A stretch of DNA of 64,000 nt from Delphinapterus leucas (taxonomy: Eukaryota > Chordata > Mammalia > Artiodactyla > Monodontidae): positions 7,021,991 to 7,085,990 of the forward strand of contig NW_022098049.1 in the NCBI RefSeq assembly GCF_002288925.2. The letters run 5' to 3'. The translations under genes and the position numbers were made by a program. Positions 42,850-54,752 of the stretch are shown piece after piece (within the stretch, counting starts at the first letter, position 1; each line of letters begins with the position of its first letter). Under the pieces are notes generated by a model, which worked only from the letters and a program-made list of their open reading frames with translations, did not search any database and was not told the DNA's origin.

Positions 42850-45800
42850 AGGACTGAGGAAAAAAGAAACTGAAAATAGAAAGAAATATATAGACATGGA
42901 CTTTTAAAAAACTGTTAATGTTTTGAAGAACATAGATGACAGGATGTAGAGCACTATCAGATAACTGGAATCTTTAAGAAAGAATCAAATGGAAATTCTA
43001 CAAGTAAAAAATACAACTAAAATTGTAGTTCAATAAATGGATACATTGGGTCACATATAGCTCATAAAAGGTTGAGTGAACTAGAAGTATCAATAGAAAT
43101 TATCCAGATTGAAGTACAGAAGGACAAAAAATTGTTTAACATATCAAAAGAAAATATAGATGACAATATGTGAAAAAGGCATAAATGTAACTGAAATTCC
43201 ACAAAAGGAAGAAAAAGTATTGCTGACAATTATGCAATTTTCAGGTGTATGTGGAACATTTACCAAAACTGACCATATATTGATATTATGCTATAAAGCA
43301 AGCTTCAATACAATTCAAAGGCTTTAAATCATTTAAAATATATTTTATGATGGCACTGGATATAAAATTCCATAATAGACAACTAGAAAATTCTCAAATG
43401 TTTGAAAATCAGACAAGACTGCTAAATAATACATTCAATGTTAAATCAGATTGGATATTATAAAATATTCTGAGCGATATTAAAAATTTGACATTTTAAA
43501 ACTTGTGGCATTTAGCTCAGGCATATGTTAGAAAAGAAGAAAAGCTGAAAATCAGCAGTCTATTCACCTGAAGAAGTTTAAATTTTGAAAAGAACAACAA
43601 ATTAAACCCAAAGAAAACAGAAGGAAGAACTAATTTGAAATGAAGGAAGAATTAAAATGAAATAAAAACAAACATGGAATAGAGAAATCAATAAATTCAG
43701 AAGTTGATTCTTTGAAAAAACTAATAAATTGAGGAATCTATAGCAAGAGAGAGAAAGAAAAAATAACCAAAATAAGGAATGAAAATATAGACATAACTTT
43801 ATATCAAGATATTATAATACAATAGTTTTGTGTTAATAATTTTAAAATTTAGACAGTCAACCAATTTCTAAAGAATACAAATTACCAGAACAGATACACA
43901 ATGAAACAGAAAATGTAATCCTATATTAAATAAATAAAACTTGCAATTAAAAATATTTTCACAAAGAAATCTATAGGCCCTGATGAGCACTTCTGAATTC
44001 TTTTTTAGTTACTTAAAGAAGAAATAACACCAATATTACATAAACTCTTCCAGAAAAAATGAGAAAACAATTCCAAACTTATTTTATAAGAACAGCATGA
44101 CTTGATTTTCAAACCTAACAAGAATATTAAAACAAAATAATATTATGGATAATTACCTCTCAAAAATACAGAAGAAAAAATACTAAATAATTATTTCAAA
44201 TCCAGAAATAATGAAAATCATAATATGTTACAACAAAATTTACTTATTCCAGAAATGAAGCTGATGTAGTTAACCAATAATATTTACTATCTTGAAAAAA
44301 TGAGAAAAATCATGTAGGCCTATTTATAGATATGATAAAGTGATTTTAAAAAAACTTAGTAAACTAGGAATACAAAAAATCTTTCTTAATCTGATGAAGA
44401 GTATTTATTTTAAAAATCTATAAATATGCCTGTCTTTATGGTCTGAAAAAAAACTTACAACAAACATAGTATTAATGGTGGGATATCGAAATATATCGCC
44501 CAGATATTGAAAATGAGACAAAGATATCCACTATCAATACTCCTATTCAAAATTGTATTGGAAGCCCTAGCCAGTGTAATAAAGCAAGAAAATGAAATGG
44601 ATGACATAAGATTGATATGGTAGAAATAAAAATATGATCATTCATTGACAATGTGATTGTGTACATTGAGAATCCATAAAATTCTATAACCTATTGAAAT
44701 AAATGATTTTGTTAAATGATTAAAAACTTTAAAATACCATTTATTAAAAAATCAAAAACATTATATATTTGGCAGTAAAACTGACTAAAGATATGGAAGA
44801 CTTCTAAACTGAAAACTACAAGATATTATTTAGAGAAATTTTAAAAGACCTAAGCAAACAGAGGGATAGACCATGATTATGGATCAGAACACTCAATATG
44901 TAAAGATATCGATTTCTTCCAAATTGACTTATATATTCTTTGCAATCCCTATCAAGACTCCAGAATTTTTTGACATGAATATTAACCAGCTGATTCTAAA
45001 ATTTATAGGCAATGAAAAGGGTTAGAAAAAGCCAAGACATTCTTGAAGAAGAACAGTTAGAGGACTTACATTACCAGATATCAAGATTTATTATGGAGTT
45101 ATAGGTAATTAGGGCAGTGCAAAGATAGACAAACAGACCAATGAAACAAAAAAATCATGCATGTAGTCATTCATAACAAAGGTGATACTGCAGTTAAGCA
45201 GAGAAAGAATGGTCTCTTTAATAAATGTTGCTATAGCAATCATGACTCCCTTTTTACAATAGACACAAAAGGCCAGATGGATTATAGATCTACATGAAAA
45301 TGCTAAAAAAATAGAGCTTCTACAAAGTACCCTAGAGGAATATCATGATATTTTCAATAGACAAAAATTTCTTATACAGGACTTACACACAAACAATTAA
45401 CCACTTAGGAAAAGTTTGACAAATTAAAATTTTAAATCTTTTCATCCAAAGAAACCAGAGTACGATGAGGCAAGCCACAATGTAGGAGAAGATATTTGAA
45501 ATTCATGTGCCTGACAAAAGACTCCATTCTGGATTTTATAAAGGACTCCGATCAATAAGTAAAATCAAAGGTATAGAATTTGAAAAATGAGTAAAATACT
45601 AAACAGGCATGTCACTAAAAAGGATACCCAAGTGGCTAATAAACATATGAAAAGGTGATCAAAATCACTAGTCATCAGGACAATGTAAATCAAAACTACA
45701 ATGTGATACCATTACATGCCCACCAGCATGCCTTAAATAAAAAACACCACCAATATTACACAGCATTAATGAAGATGTGAAGCCATCAGAACATTCCTGC

Positions 45801-46745
45801 TCTGCTGGCAAGACTACAGGTTGGTATCACTTTAGAAAACCACTTGGTGGTTATCTCCCGAAGTCAAACACACTTGTACCCTCTGGTGCAGCATTTTTTA
45901 CTCCTAGACATAAACCAATTAAAAATGAGTACGTAAGTGTCCTTAAAGAATGTGAACAAGAATATCTGTAGCATGACATATTCCTAATTGTGAACACCAG
46001 AAACAACTTAAATGTCTTCAGCAGAATAGATTAAATTTTTTATATTCATATAATAAAATAATATACATACAGTGAGGAGGATAGACAAACCGTTGCTACA
46101 CACAACTACATGACTAATTCTCAGAAACAGAATGTTGAACGAAGGAGACCAGATGCAAAAGAGTATGTGTTCTATGATCCCATTTATATAAAGTTCAAAA
46201 CAAACACAATTGGAAGTCAGGGTAGTGGTTCCCCTGAGGGGAGGTGGTGATGGGAAAGGAGCAGCAGGGGTCATCTGGAGATTTGGCCACAAGCTGTTTC
46301 TTGATTTGGGTGCTAGGTACTGGGGAGTGTTGTTGTTAATTTTTGGTTTTTTTGTTTTTATTTATGGTTGCGTTGGTTCTTCCTTGCTGCGCAGGCTTTC
46401 TCTAGTTGCGGTGAGCGGGGGCTACTCTTTGTTGCAGTGCACAGGCTTCTCATTGTGGCGGCTTCTCTTGTTGTGGAGCACGGGCTCTAGGTACGCGGGC
46501 TCAGTAGCTGTGGCTCACAGGCTCTAGAGCGCAGGCTCAGTAGTTATGGCGCACGGGCTTAGTTGCTCCGCGGCACGTGGGATCTTCCCGGACCAGGGAT
46601 CGAACCTGTGTCCCCTACATTGGCAGGTGGACTCTTAACTACTGCGCCACCAGGGAAGTCCCAGAAGTGTTTATTTTTGAAAATTCATCAAGCTGTACTT
46701 TTATGATTTGTGCCCTTTTCTGATGTTATTTATGAAAAGTTTGTT
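42850..46745 (+). mobile_element. Old, internally deleted L1 LINE relic
   Basis: From left to right: ORF1-region text ('agagcactatcagataactg', 'aattatccagattgaagtac'), ORF2 text ('aaaactgaccatatattgat', 'aagcaagcttcaatacaatt', 'ggaagccctagccagtgtaa', 'gcaatccctatcaagactcc', 'accagctgattctaaaattt') and a 3' UTR ('gaagtcagggtagtggttcc', 'ttgatttgggtgctaggtac', then after a SINE 'aaaattcatcaagctgtact'). At about 3.5 kb excluding the SINE it is well short of full length, with deletion between ORF1 and ORF2. Frameshifts throughout; it codes for nothing. Confidence 0.85.
46337..46662 (-). mobile_element. CHR-type SINE, older long form (antisense), nested in L1 3' UTR
   Basis: The left tail 'ttttatttatggttgcgttg' and right head 'tgcgccaccagggaagtccc' mark a reverse CHR SINE. 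The L1 3' UTR resumes at 46663. Short shared flank 'agtgtt' on both sides may be the remaining target duplication. The frame 46210-46527 is an L1/SINE artefact. Confidence 0.92.
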
Positions 46746-46864
46746 CAGTAAGACGTTTACTGATAAGAAATTTGTGTGGCAGTCCAAAATCTTACCAAAC
46801 CTACTCTCCAGTCCCTGGAAGAGTCCCTTCACCCCATCTTTTGGGTTTCTGGACCAAATGATGT

Positions 46865-48180
46865 GTGTTGCAATATGTGTGTTGGTGGAAAGGGGGTCCG
46901 CACACCAACAATTCTCAGGACACCAGCTGGGTGTCCTACAATTCAACTCAATTCTGACACTATCTACCCAGAGACAGCATCAGATCCCATAGGTTAAGGG
47001 TTCAATCCTACAAAGCTTTTACCCACCCACTTCAGACACCAATTGCAAGCCCAGGTGATAACCTGGACTTCTGACCAAACTGGCTATAAATCAGAGGTTT
47101 CCACACCTCCTCCTTGGGCTCAGTTAATTTGCTAGAGTGGCCCACAGAACTCAGAGAAACATTTTACTCACTAGATTACCGGTTTATTATTAAAAGATAT
47201 AATTTAGGAACAGCCAGATGGAAGAGATGCATAGGGCAAGGTATGGGGAGAGGGCATGGAGCTTCCATGCCTCTCCATGTGCACCACTCCACAAATTCAC
47301 CAAACTGGAAGCTCTCTGAACCCAGTCCTTTGGGGGTTTTATGGAGGCTTCATTACACCGGCATAACTGATTAACTCATTGGCCATTGGTGATTGATTCA
47401 AACTACCCTTCCCCCAAAATCAGGGGATGGGACAGAAAGTTCCAGCCCCCTTGTTGGGCTGCACCCCACAGGCCTGCAAGTCCTGTAGTTGCCCAACCAT
47501 GAGACCAAAGAAAGAGCCCTGATACAGTGACAGAGACATCAGTTGTGTATTGGACAGGGGAATCTTACAAGTCTGAAGCACAGTCCTGGAGTGACACTCC
47601 ACTGTGTACAGCAGACAACAGGCAGGACGCGGTAGGAAATGTCACTACTCCGGAGAGAAGGAGGCTACCATTTACAAGGGGATTGATGTCAAGTTGGCTC
47701 ATCATTTACGAGGGAAACCAGTGGCTGGGGTAGGGGGCAAGCACGTAGGTAGTTCCTGATTTAAGTCCTACGATTAAGAGGATTGGATAGTCATGTGAGT
47801 AGCATGCAGGTGAAGCAGAGATTGGTCAAGCAGGAGATACACAGAGAGCAAGAGAACAGCCATGTTGAGTGGCCTGACCACACACCCGTATTCATAGCTG
47901 GCTCGTCTGGCAACCAGCTCCCATCCTTCAGTGCTTTCCAAAAGTCACCTATAAACACAAACCCAGTTGTGATGGAGAAGGGATTGTTACGGATATCAAG
48001 ACACCTGTTCCACCCTTATGGCTCTGAAGCTTTCAAGCAACCAAAGACAAGACACCAAATACTATAACAAGAGATATTCCCATTTCACTTATCGCCCAGG
48101 AAATTCCAAGGGTTTTGAGAGCCAGAAACTGTGGATGAAGACCAAATATATATAAGAAATATATTTTGGCCATCTGAATG
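46865..48180 (-). mobile_element. Old LTR (ERVL/MER21-like, antisense), split by a second LTR
   Basis: On the minus strand, a TATA-like CATAAAAA (complement of 'tttttatg'-type text at about 47336) precedes an AATAAA (complement at 47167-47180, 'ggtttattatta'). Diagnostic plus-strand text includes 'cagccagatggaagagatgc', 'atagggcaaggtatgg' and 'ggaggcttcattacacc'. The element resumes at 47885 and ends near 48180 with 'aggaaattccaagggttttg' and 'agaccaaatatatata'. The MER21 family name is from memory and uncertain. Confidence 0.75.
47452..47884 (-). mobile_element. Solo LTR nested inside the older LTR
   Basis: Boundaries are TG (47452) and CA (47884) in plus-strand reading; the reverse complement runs TGTGTGGTCAGGCC...AGCCCAACA, which looks the more LTR-like orientation. 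The flanks CCCCT / CCCGT may be a 5-bp target duplication with one change. It is clearly related to the LTR at 57515-57973 ('cacagagagcaagagaacag', 'aagaggattggatagtca', 'gagggaaaccag'). Confidence 0.75.
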
Positions 48181-48194
48181 ACCAAATATATATG

Positions 48195-48285
48195 GTTTTT
48201 TGTTAATTTTAGTTTTATATTGGAGTATAGTTGATTAACAATGTTGTGTTAGTTTCAGGTGTACAGCAAAGTGATTCAATTATAT
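48195..48285 (-). mobile_element. Short L1 LINE 3' end (antisense)
   Basis: 'agttttatattggagtatag', 'ttgattaacaatgttgtgtt' and 'caggtgtacagcaaagtgat' are the reverse complement of the cetartiodactyl L1 3' end. Confidence 0.85.
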
Positions 48286-49675
48286 TGCACGCCATTTTTC
48301 AACATTGCTTATCCAAGATACTCCCGCTAACTAAATCCCTAAAATGGTCTTGTGCTATTGGGCAAGAGAAAGTTGTCTTTTTTTTTTTTCAAAGAATAGA
48401 AATGTATCCACCCAGAATAAATGAAAATGAGTATCTCAAATACCATATACACTTCAAATATATAACATGGAGAGCCAGACTTTGAAAAAATTAGGACAAT
48501 AAAAGAATTGCAACTTACAATAAAAAAATTCGGAAATTAAGAAAAACACACAGAAATTCTTGAAATTCTTCCCTGAACTGTATGCCAGGGACCTTCAGAT
48601 TCAACACTCCGGATTCAATACCAGACCTAGCTAAAAAGTTTGGAAGAAAATAACCCAGTCAAGTGGCAAAATCCTCTCTTCTGCTCATAAACTGGTGAGT
48701 CCTCAGTTGCAAACCGCTCAGTTCCTGAACAGGTGCTACACATTAGCCAACTAGCAAGCCTGTGAAAGCGTTCGCTACTGTCTGCACCTAAGCCACGGCA
48801 TGAGCACTAAATTTTCCTTCCATCTGAAATCCTTCCACAACCTCTTCCCCAATGGGCAGCCCTCAGCACAGCTGTTTGATGTCCCAAGCAGACGTGGAAC
48901 ACAGGAACCTCAGCGGGGAGATCATTCCAAATGTATGTCTGCCTGCAGATCCTAGGCCCCAGACTATCTCCCTGCAACAGAACCTCATCTGGAAACAAGA
49001 CAGTTATCTTTTCTAGTAGGGGCTGCGGAGAGTAAAGGAAGAGAGCTGGAAAGGAGAAGGAGTTAGGGGATGGGAAACCAACAACATGTGGTTCGTTTTC
49101 AGGAAGCTGCTAGGCTGGATCTTTCAGAGCAGCTCACATTTTTTCAAGATGCATTTTCTTTGAGGTCCCCCACTCCGGATACCCCAGTGCCCTCGTTTCA
49201 GCCCTGGCCCTTGCATCACCACCAACTAGGGGAAGGAGCCGAGGCAGCGGTCACCGTTCTCTTGGATAAGCTCTACCGTAATCTTCATAAACCTCAATGC
49301 TCAAGGTGCAGAGGGAGATTGGAGGAAACTTGTTTTTCCGTTGGTTTCTCTCTGACTTCTGTGGCTAATCATTCCTAGAACAGGAAGCTGGAGAAATTTA
49401 GGTGGGAAACACTCTTCTGACCAGTCGGGTTTCCTCACCCTCCTAGGGTACAACTGATTAGGAAAAGCTTCAGGGTTACATAACCTCCTTCCTTCGGTGG
49501 GGAGGGGGGAGGTTCTCATCAAAAGTTAAATGGGCTGCTCACCCCTGAGAATTGCCATGACCCCACCCCGGCCCCGAGAAGCAGGGCAGGAATCTCTCGG
49601 TTGTGTTTCAGTATTGTTGCCAGCCTCATCTCAGCACCCCAGTGGACCAGTCTGGCAGGACAACCAAGTCCGTTC
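48286..49675. other. Unassigned unique DNA
   Basis: 1.4 kb with no named repeat. Open frames at 48807-48998 (-), 49070-49378 (+) and 49301-49522 (-) show no domain. The GC content is above the local mean from 49000 onward. No gene called. Confidence 0.4.
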
Positions 49676-50175
49676 ATTCATTCAACAAGTACTAATTGAG
49701 TGCCCACCATTCTAGGTACTTGGGATATGTCAGTAAAACAAAACAGAGAACTCTGCCCCAGTGCACTCACCTTCCAGTGAAGGGAAAGAGAATGAACAAT
49801 AGTAAATAAATTAAAAGTGTGTTGGAAGGTGATAAGTGAAATCAACAGAAGCAGAGCAAGTACAGAGTGTTGGGGGAGCGGAAGTGGGAGTTGCAATTTT
49901 AAACAGGGTTCGGGGCATGGAAAGATGACATCTGATCAAAGCCTTGAAGAAGATAATGAGTGTCAGTTATGTGACCTTCTGGAGAAAAAGTAAAGGTCTA
50001 AGGTCTGGGTGTTCCCAGTGTTTTCAAGGGACCACAAAAGTGGTCAGGGTGGAAGGAGCAGAGTGAACAAGGCAGAGAAGAAGGGGAGGTGAGGACCGAG
50101 AGACACGGGCCAGTGCAGGTAGGGTTTTGCAGGTAATTGTAAGGATTGGGGCTTTCAGAATAAATGAAACGGTAG
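49676..50175 (-). repeat. L2 LINE 3' region (antisense), long copy
   Basis: 'attcattcaacaagtactaa', 'ttgagtgcccaccattctag', 'gtgataagtgaaatcaacag', 'tctgatcaaagccttgaaga' and 'ccagtgcaggtagggttttg' follow the antisense L2 3' region for about 500 bp. Confidence 0.8.
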
Positions 50176-51202
50176 CCTTTGCTCTTCTGAGCAAAGGAGT
50201 GGCAGAATCAGACCATTCACCATTGTGCTCACTCTGGAGTGAGAACAAACACAGGAAGGTTCTTCGGATATTGTTATATCCTCCTCCACTGGAGACCCCT
50301 ACAAGCTTCTGGGTCAAGTTCAGATGACCTACAGACCCACCCCATCTTGGCCTGGGAGGGGGTGGGGGAGGGAAGGGAGCCCAACAGCCTATGTGCTTAA
50401 CAATATGGTCTAAATCATTCAAGGGGCCCATCAAGAATTAAGAAGACAATTTTTAGTTTATTTTCCTGCAGAAGGAATGGCCTTATTTTGAGCCCGTCCC
50501 CTTTCCTTTCTTCAAACTTCCCTATGACCACAGAGACAGATTCCAAGGACTGCTAGCTGGGTGCAATGGATACGCTCAGAACACAGAAAGCTAAATGGCT
50601 ACTCTGTCCCCAGGTGCCATTAATAGATGCTCTAACTTTCTGAGCTGGCCTCCCATAATGCTTTATGGAATGCAACCTTTTTTTTTAATCATGACATAGC
50701 ACACTATTGTTTCAGTGATGCGGTAGGACCGGGGGGACTCTTTCAAGGCTATCAGTCTGTTCATTCTGAGCAGGGCCACCAGCCTCTGACAGAAGGAACT
50801 ACTGTCTGTTTCTCTGAAGGCATGAAACCAGAAAGAGAAATATATACTGAACCCACTCAGGGCAAAACGCACCGTGGCCGAGCCATGCTGACCACAAAAC
50901 CCCAACAATAATAGCAAGAAGGTGAGGTTAGAGGTAATGTGTGGAGATGAGCCAGATAAGAATCACAGGCTAAAAATAAAAACCTCAGGGAATTAATTTT
51001 CCAAAGGCCCGTCCTTCCTCCTAATGCAACCTAGCAGCAAAGCCTCCATGATACTCTGGGGTCAAGTTCTTGGTTACATTTCAGAATTATTTTTAATTTG
51101 GCTTTGATTTGGTTTCACTTGATACCCACACCGAGCTGCATTTGTGGTCAAAGGCTTGAACAAGCATACAGGGTTTGGGACGCCAGGCTTTGCCAGAGTT
51201 CA
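50176..51202. other. Unassigned unique DNA
   Basis: A G-rich patch lies at 50353-50379. The minus frame 50024-50434 runs across the L2 piece and this patch. No gene recognised. Confidence 0.4.
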
Positions 51203-51288
51203 GGTGGAAACCATAAAACCACCAGGTTTCACTGGAAGCTGATGGAAACCGTAAAACCGCCAGGTTTCACTGGAAGCTGGTGGAAACC
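51203..51288. repeat. 38-bp tandem repeat, 2.3 copies
   Basis: Units at 51203-51240 and 51241-51278 differ at four positions, followed by the first 10 bases of a third unit. Each unit contains GGTGGAAACC and CCAGGTTTCACTGG, so it can form a small GGAAACC/GGTTTCC hairpin. Confidence 0.9.
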
Positions 51289-51684
51289 TCTTGTCCTGCT
51301 TGGTTAGTGGCGTTTAGACTTTGGACTGGAGTCAAAATGATGAGTGTGCCTGCCCCTCTCCCTCACTGGGATTGTGGCCTGGCCTGACCTGTAGCCAATG
51401 GCGAACGATATCAGAAAAACCTGTGTTTGGGACCTGGCAGCATTGTTCTCTGAGTTCTTTCCATTTGGTCCATGTCTCCATCCCCCCTTTTGGGCTTGTA
51501 AAGGCCCAGGCTGTTCCATTTCTTGCCCATTCTCACAGTCTTCAGCAAAGACCTAGCACTGTGCAGGACACCTGGCTGCCTTTCCCAGGGAAATTCCAGC
51601 ATTAGACTTTGCTCTAACAGGGGAGGAAAGGACCTCTACGAATCACAAGAAGGTAGCAGAGGGATTTGGGCAAGCAGAATGCTT
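51289..51684. other. Unassigned unique DNA
   Basis: Overlapping short frames on both strands (51304-51605) have no domain. Confidence 0.35.
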
Positions 51685-51685
51685 T

Positions 51686-51845
51686 GTTATTCATTCATTC
51701 ACTCACTTACTCATATAAGCAACCAGTATTGAGTACCTTCTGTTCTGAGTGTTTAGAAGATCTCAATGTCACTAACATACCTGCCCTATCCTCGGGGAGC
51801 TCACAAAACCAAATCCTGACCTGACAATACTGACATCACATCAAC
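51686..51845 (-). repeat. L2 LINE 3' end (antisense)
   Basis: 'ttattcattcattcactcac', 'ttgagtaccttctgttctga' and 'cctatcctcggggagctcac' are antisense L2. Confidence 0.75.
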
Positions 51846-51854
51846 ACGTGTGAC

Positions 51855-52010
51855 GATCAAGGGGCCTCTCTGGAGTCTCAGTTTCCTCATTTGTAATAGA
51901 AGGACGCCATTAACCCCTCCACTGATGAGCTTTTAAGAGCAAATGGGACAAATGGATGATAACATTCTTTACAAACCACCAAGCACAACTTCAGCAGCTA
52001 ATTACCATCT
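51855..52010 (+). repeat. MIR SINE
   Basis: 'ggagtctcagtttcctcatt', 'tgtaatagaaggacgccatt' and 'acaaaccaccaagcacaact' follow MIR in sense, weaker towards the 3' end. Confidence 0.6.
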
Positions 52011-52099
52011 CATATTACTTGTGTTCAAGGATTTGAACCACTGTGGCCCAGTCTTTTAAGTAACTAAATACAGAAGGGAAGTCTCTTCCTTACCATCGA

Positions 52100-52935
52100 A
52101 AGCTAACAAATGTAGAAAGAATCATGGAACTAGAAAACCACCATTTGGCAACAATTATAATAATAATCAAGTCAGGCAAGCATCATCAGTGCGCAATAAA
52201 GCTAGTGGCTTAAAGCATGAAGAGTATGTTTACATAATCAGGTATCTTCTGACAAGATACTTACTAATTAATGAGAAAGATGGTAGAGAAACCAGGCAGA
52301 CACAACCTTAATCAAAGTCAACACCACCAGTAATGGGAGAAATTGACACTGCATGCCTCCTTATATAATGCGTGGAAAAAGGCATCACTTCTATGACAGC
52401 TCAGCTGAAAATGCATAACCTGAATCTCATCATGAGAAGACATTAGAGAAACCCAAATTGAGGAACATTCTACAAAATATCTGGCCTGCACTTTTCTAAA
52501 TTGCCATTGTCATAAAAGACAAAGACTGAGGAGGGTCAACAGGCACAAATTCAAAGCATGACGCAGTACTTTGCTATATAACATGTCACTGGGATAATTG
52601 GTGAATCTGGATAAGGTCTATAGGTTAGGTAATAGTTCTGTGTTAATGTTAATTTCCTAGTCTTGATGATTATGCTATGGTTATATGAAAGAATGTGTTT
52701 GTTTTCAGAAAATATACACAGAGGTATTTAGGGGTTAAGGGCATCATGTATAAAACTTACTCTCAAATAATTCAGGAAAACAATTATATATAATTGTATA
52801 TATAATTATATATGTATATAACAATTGGAGAGAGAGAGAGAGAGAACAAGGGAGAGAGAGAGACAGAGAGAAATTAACCAAAGTTGGTAGAATTATTAAC
52901 ACTGGGGAATTCCTTGTACTATTCTACAGAGAGTT
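52100..52935 (+). mobile_element. Old L1-type 3' UTR fragment with simple repeats inserted
   Basis: 'gagaaacccaaattgaggaa', 'cattctacaaaatatctggc', 'gtctataggttaggtaatag', 'taatgttaatttcctagtct' and 'gattatgctatggttatatg' match a widespread old L1 3' UTR. The final part ('ggggaattccttgtactatt') follows a simple-sequence block. Confidence 0.6.
52781..52873. repeat. AT palindrome and (GA)n purine block
   Basis: A perfect 16-bp palindrome CAATTATATATAATTG spans 52781-52796. Further TATA repeats reach 52820, then a GA-rich purine tract at about 52826-52871. Confidence 0.9.
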
Positions 52936-53685
52936 CTGGCTGTACTTTCTGGAAACCCCAGATGCCAAATGTTCACCCATTTTTCATCCCTGTTGTCAGG
53001 GCTTCTGATATTCATGACAAGATGGGGGATGACGCTAAATGGGACATTCCTTCAGTGCTGGTTTCCTATAACGACCCACCCACACACCCCAGAGCAGCAT
53101 CCTTAGGACTAGCGGTCATTGCCAAGCCAGCTGGGGTCTTAAAAATTTATCTCCTGAAACACGTAGTCCAACACCATCTCTTCCATTCCTGATGGAAGGC
53201 AGAAGTATATCGCTACTGCAGTGCAACATGCCGGCACACATAGATCATGCAGAAATCAGGTGGCAATTTGATTCCCTGGTGCTATTCGCACCATCTGTTT
53301 GCTGTGCTGGATTCTTCCCATGCCACTTGGGCCAGGTGGTCAGCTCCTACCCGTCCTGGAAAAACTACTGGTAAAAATCAACCCAAGCCTGGACCCTTTG
53401 CATTTTGGGGAGTCATGAAGTGACCAGTCCCTGAGAATGGGCACAGTGTAACCCACCCCACCCCCCACCACAGTGACAAGAATTAAACAGGACAATAAGA
53501 CTTTGACCCCTCCCGACGCTTAGTTAAGACAGTCTAGAGAAAGTACAAGAGTGCCCCCTTCTGTCCAGAGCTGGAATCATTGTCATTGGCCCTTCACACA
53601 TTTCCGTCTCGAGAGGACTTAAAATCATGCCTTCCAGATAAAAATATGATTCCAGAGCTCACGTTTTTAAACACTATGCTACAGT
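52936..53685. other. Unassigned unique DNA
   Basis: The frame 52884-53192 (102 codons) partly overlaps the L1 tail and has no domain. No gene recognised. Confidence 0.35.
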
Positions 53686-53689
53686 TGTC

Positions 53690-53850
53690 GCTTATATCAG
53701 CACGTATCCACTATGAGATTTCACCTTTATTATTTCATGTTACCCTCCATGACCTCAAGAGGCAAGCAGAGCCGCGATCATTACCGCCCCTAACAGATTA
53801 TTTGAAACAGACAATAAAGTGACTTATCCAAGCTCAGAAAGACTCTCCTC
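53690..53850 (-). repeat. MIR SINE (antisense), diverged
   Basis: 'atttcatgttaccctccatg', 'acctcaagaggcaagcagag' and 'ataaagtgacttatccaagc' follow antisense MIR. Confidence 0.55.
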
Positions 53851-54715
53851 TGTGTCTCCATCTCTGAAATTTCAGTGGCTGTGATGAACGGCTTCTAAAC
53901 TCTCCTGCAACCCCAATAATACAGATGAGACTCTGGGATTCTGGGTCATCCTTGATGCAACAAAGACTTGGGGAAGAGGGTGAAACTGCCATTAGGACGA
54001 TCCACAGTGACTTACGTCCTTATAAACCAAAAATGCAAACTCTGTAAACTTTCCTATTGGGGTGTGACCTGCCTGGGGTTGTCTTCTTGGTTCCCCACGA
54101 GCCCACTCTTCCTCTCTGCCCCGCTCTGTGATAGCCGCCAGAATGGAAACATCTATCAAGTCTGAAGAGAAAATTCACTAGACCCGAGCTACGCAGAGCA
54201 TCGGTCCAGGTCTACAAAGACATAGATAAAGGTCTAGAAGGATGCGCACCAAAATGTTAATAACGGTTTCCTCTAAGAAAAGTTCGGGAGTGGAAGAAGA
54301 CAGCCCAAAGAGAACTTCAATCTTACCTGTAATATCTTCCCATATTACCATACAAGAATGTATTTATGTTATATATGAAAGTGAACATTAATTTTTCTTA
54401 AAATTCAAGACATTTCTACTGGACACCTAAATGTCAACTGGGACATGGGGACAGCTTTTGTTTTTCCCAGACTAACCACAGCCACTGTTAAAACCTACCC
54501 AAATGGGACCCTTTGCAGCTCAATCAGTTGGTAGGATTTTAGGAAGAGGGACCCAAATATCAGAGTGTTGGACCAGAAAACGACTCTGAAGTCTCTTGGA
54601 CTCCGAAGATTTAATGCTAAGTATGTACCAGTGCACTGTGCAATGTGAAGGCCTGGTTTAAACTGGGCGGGAGAGACGTCCACCCTTAACTGCCGCCCCA
54701 TATGCTCACCCCCAT
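53851..54715. other. Unassigned unique DNA
   Basis: Around 54230-54420 the text 'aggtctagaaggatgcgcac' and 'ggtttcctctaagaaaagtt' is faintly reminiscent of an L1 3' UTR. No gene. Confidence 0.3.
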
Positions 54716-54716
54716 A

Positions 54717-54752
54717 ATGCACGCGCGTGCGCACACACGCGCGCACACGCGC
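54717..54752. repeat. Alternating purine-pyrimidine tract (Z-DNA type)
   Basis: 36 consecutive bases alternate purine and pyrimidine without a break, made of CG, CA and TG steps (core 'acgcgcgtgcgcacac'). Confidence 0.95.
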
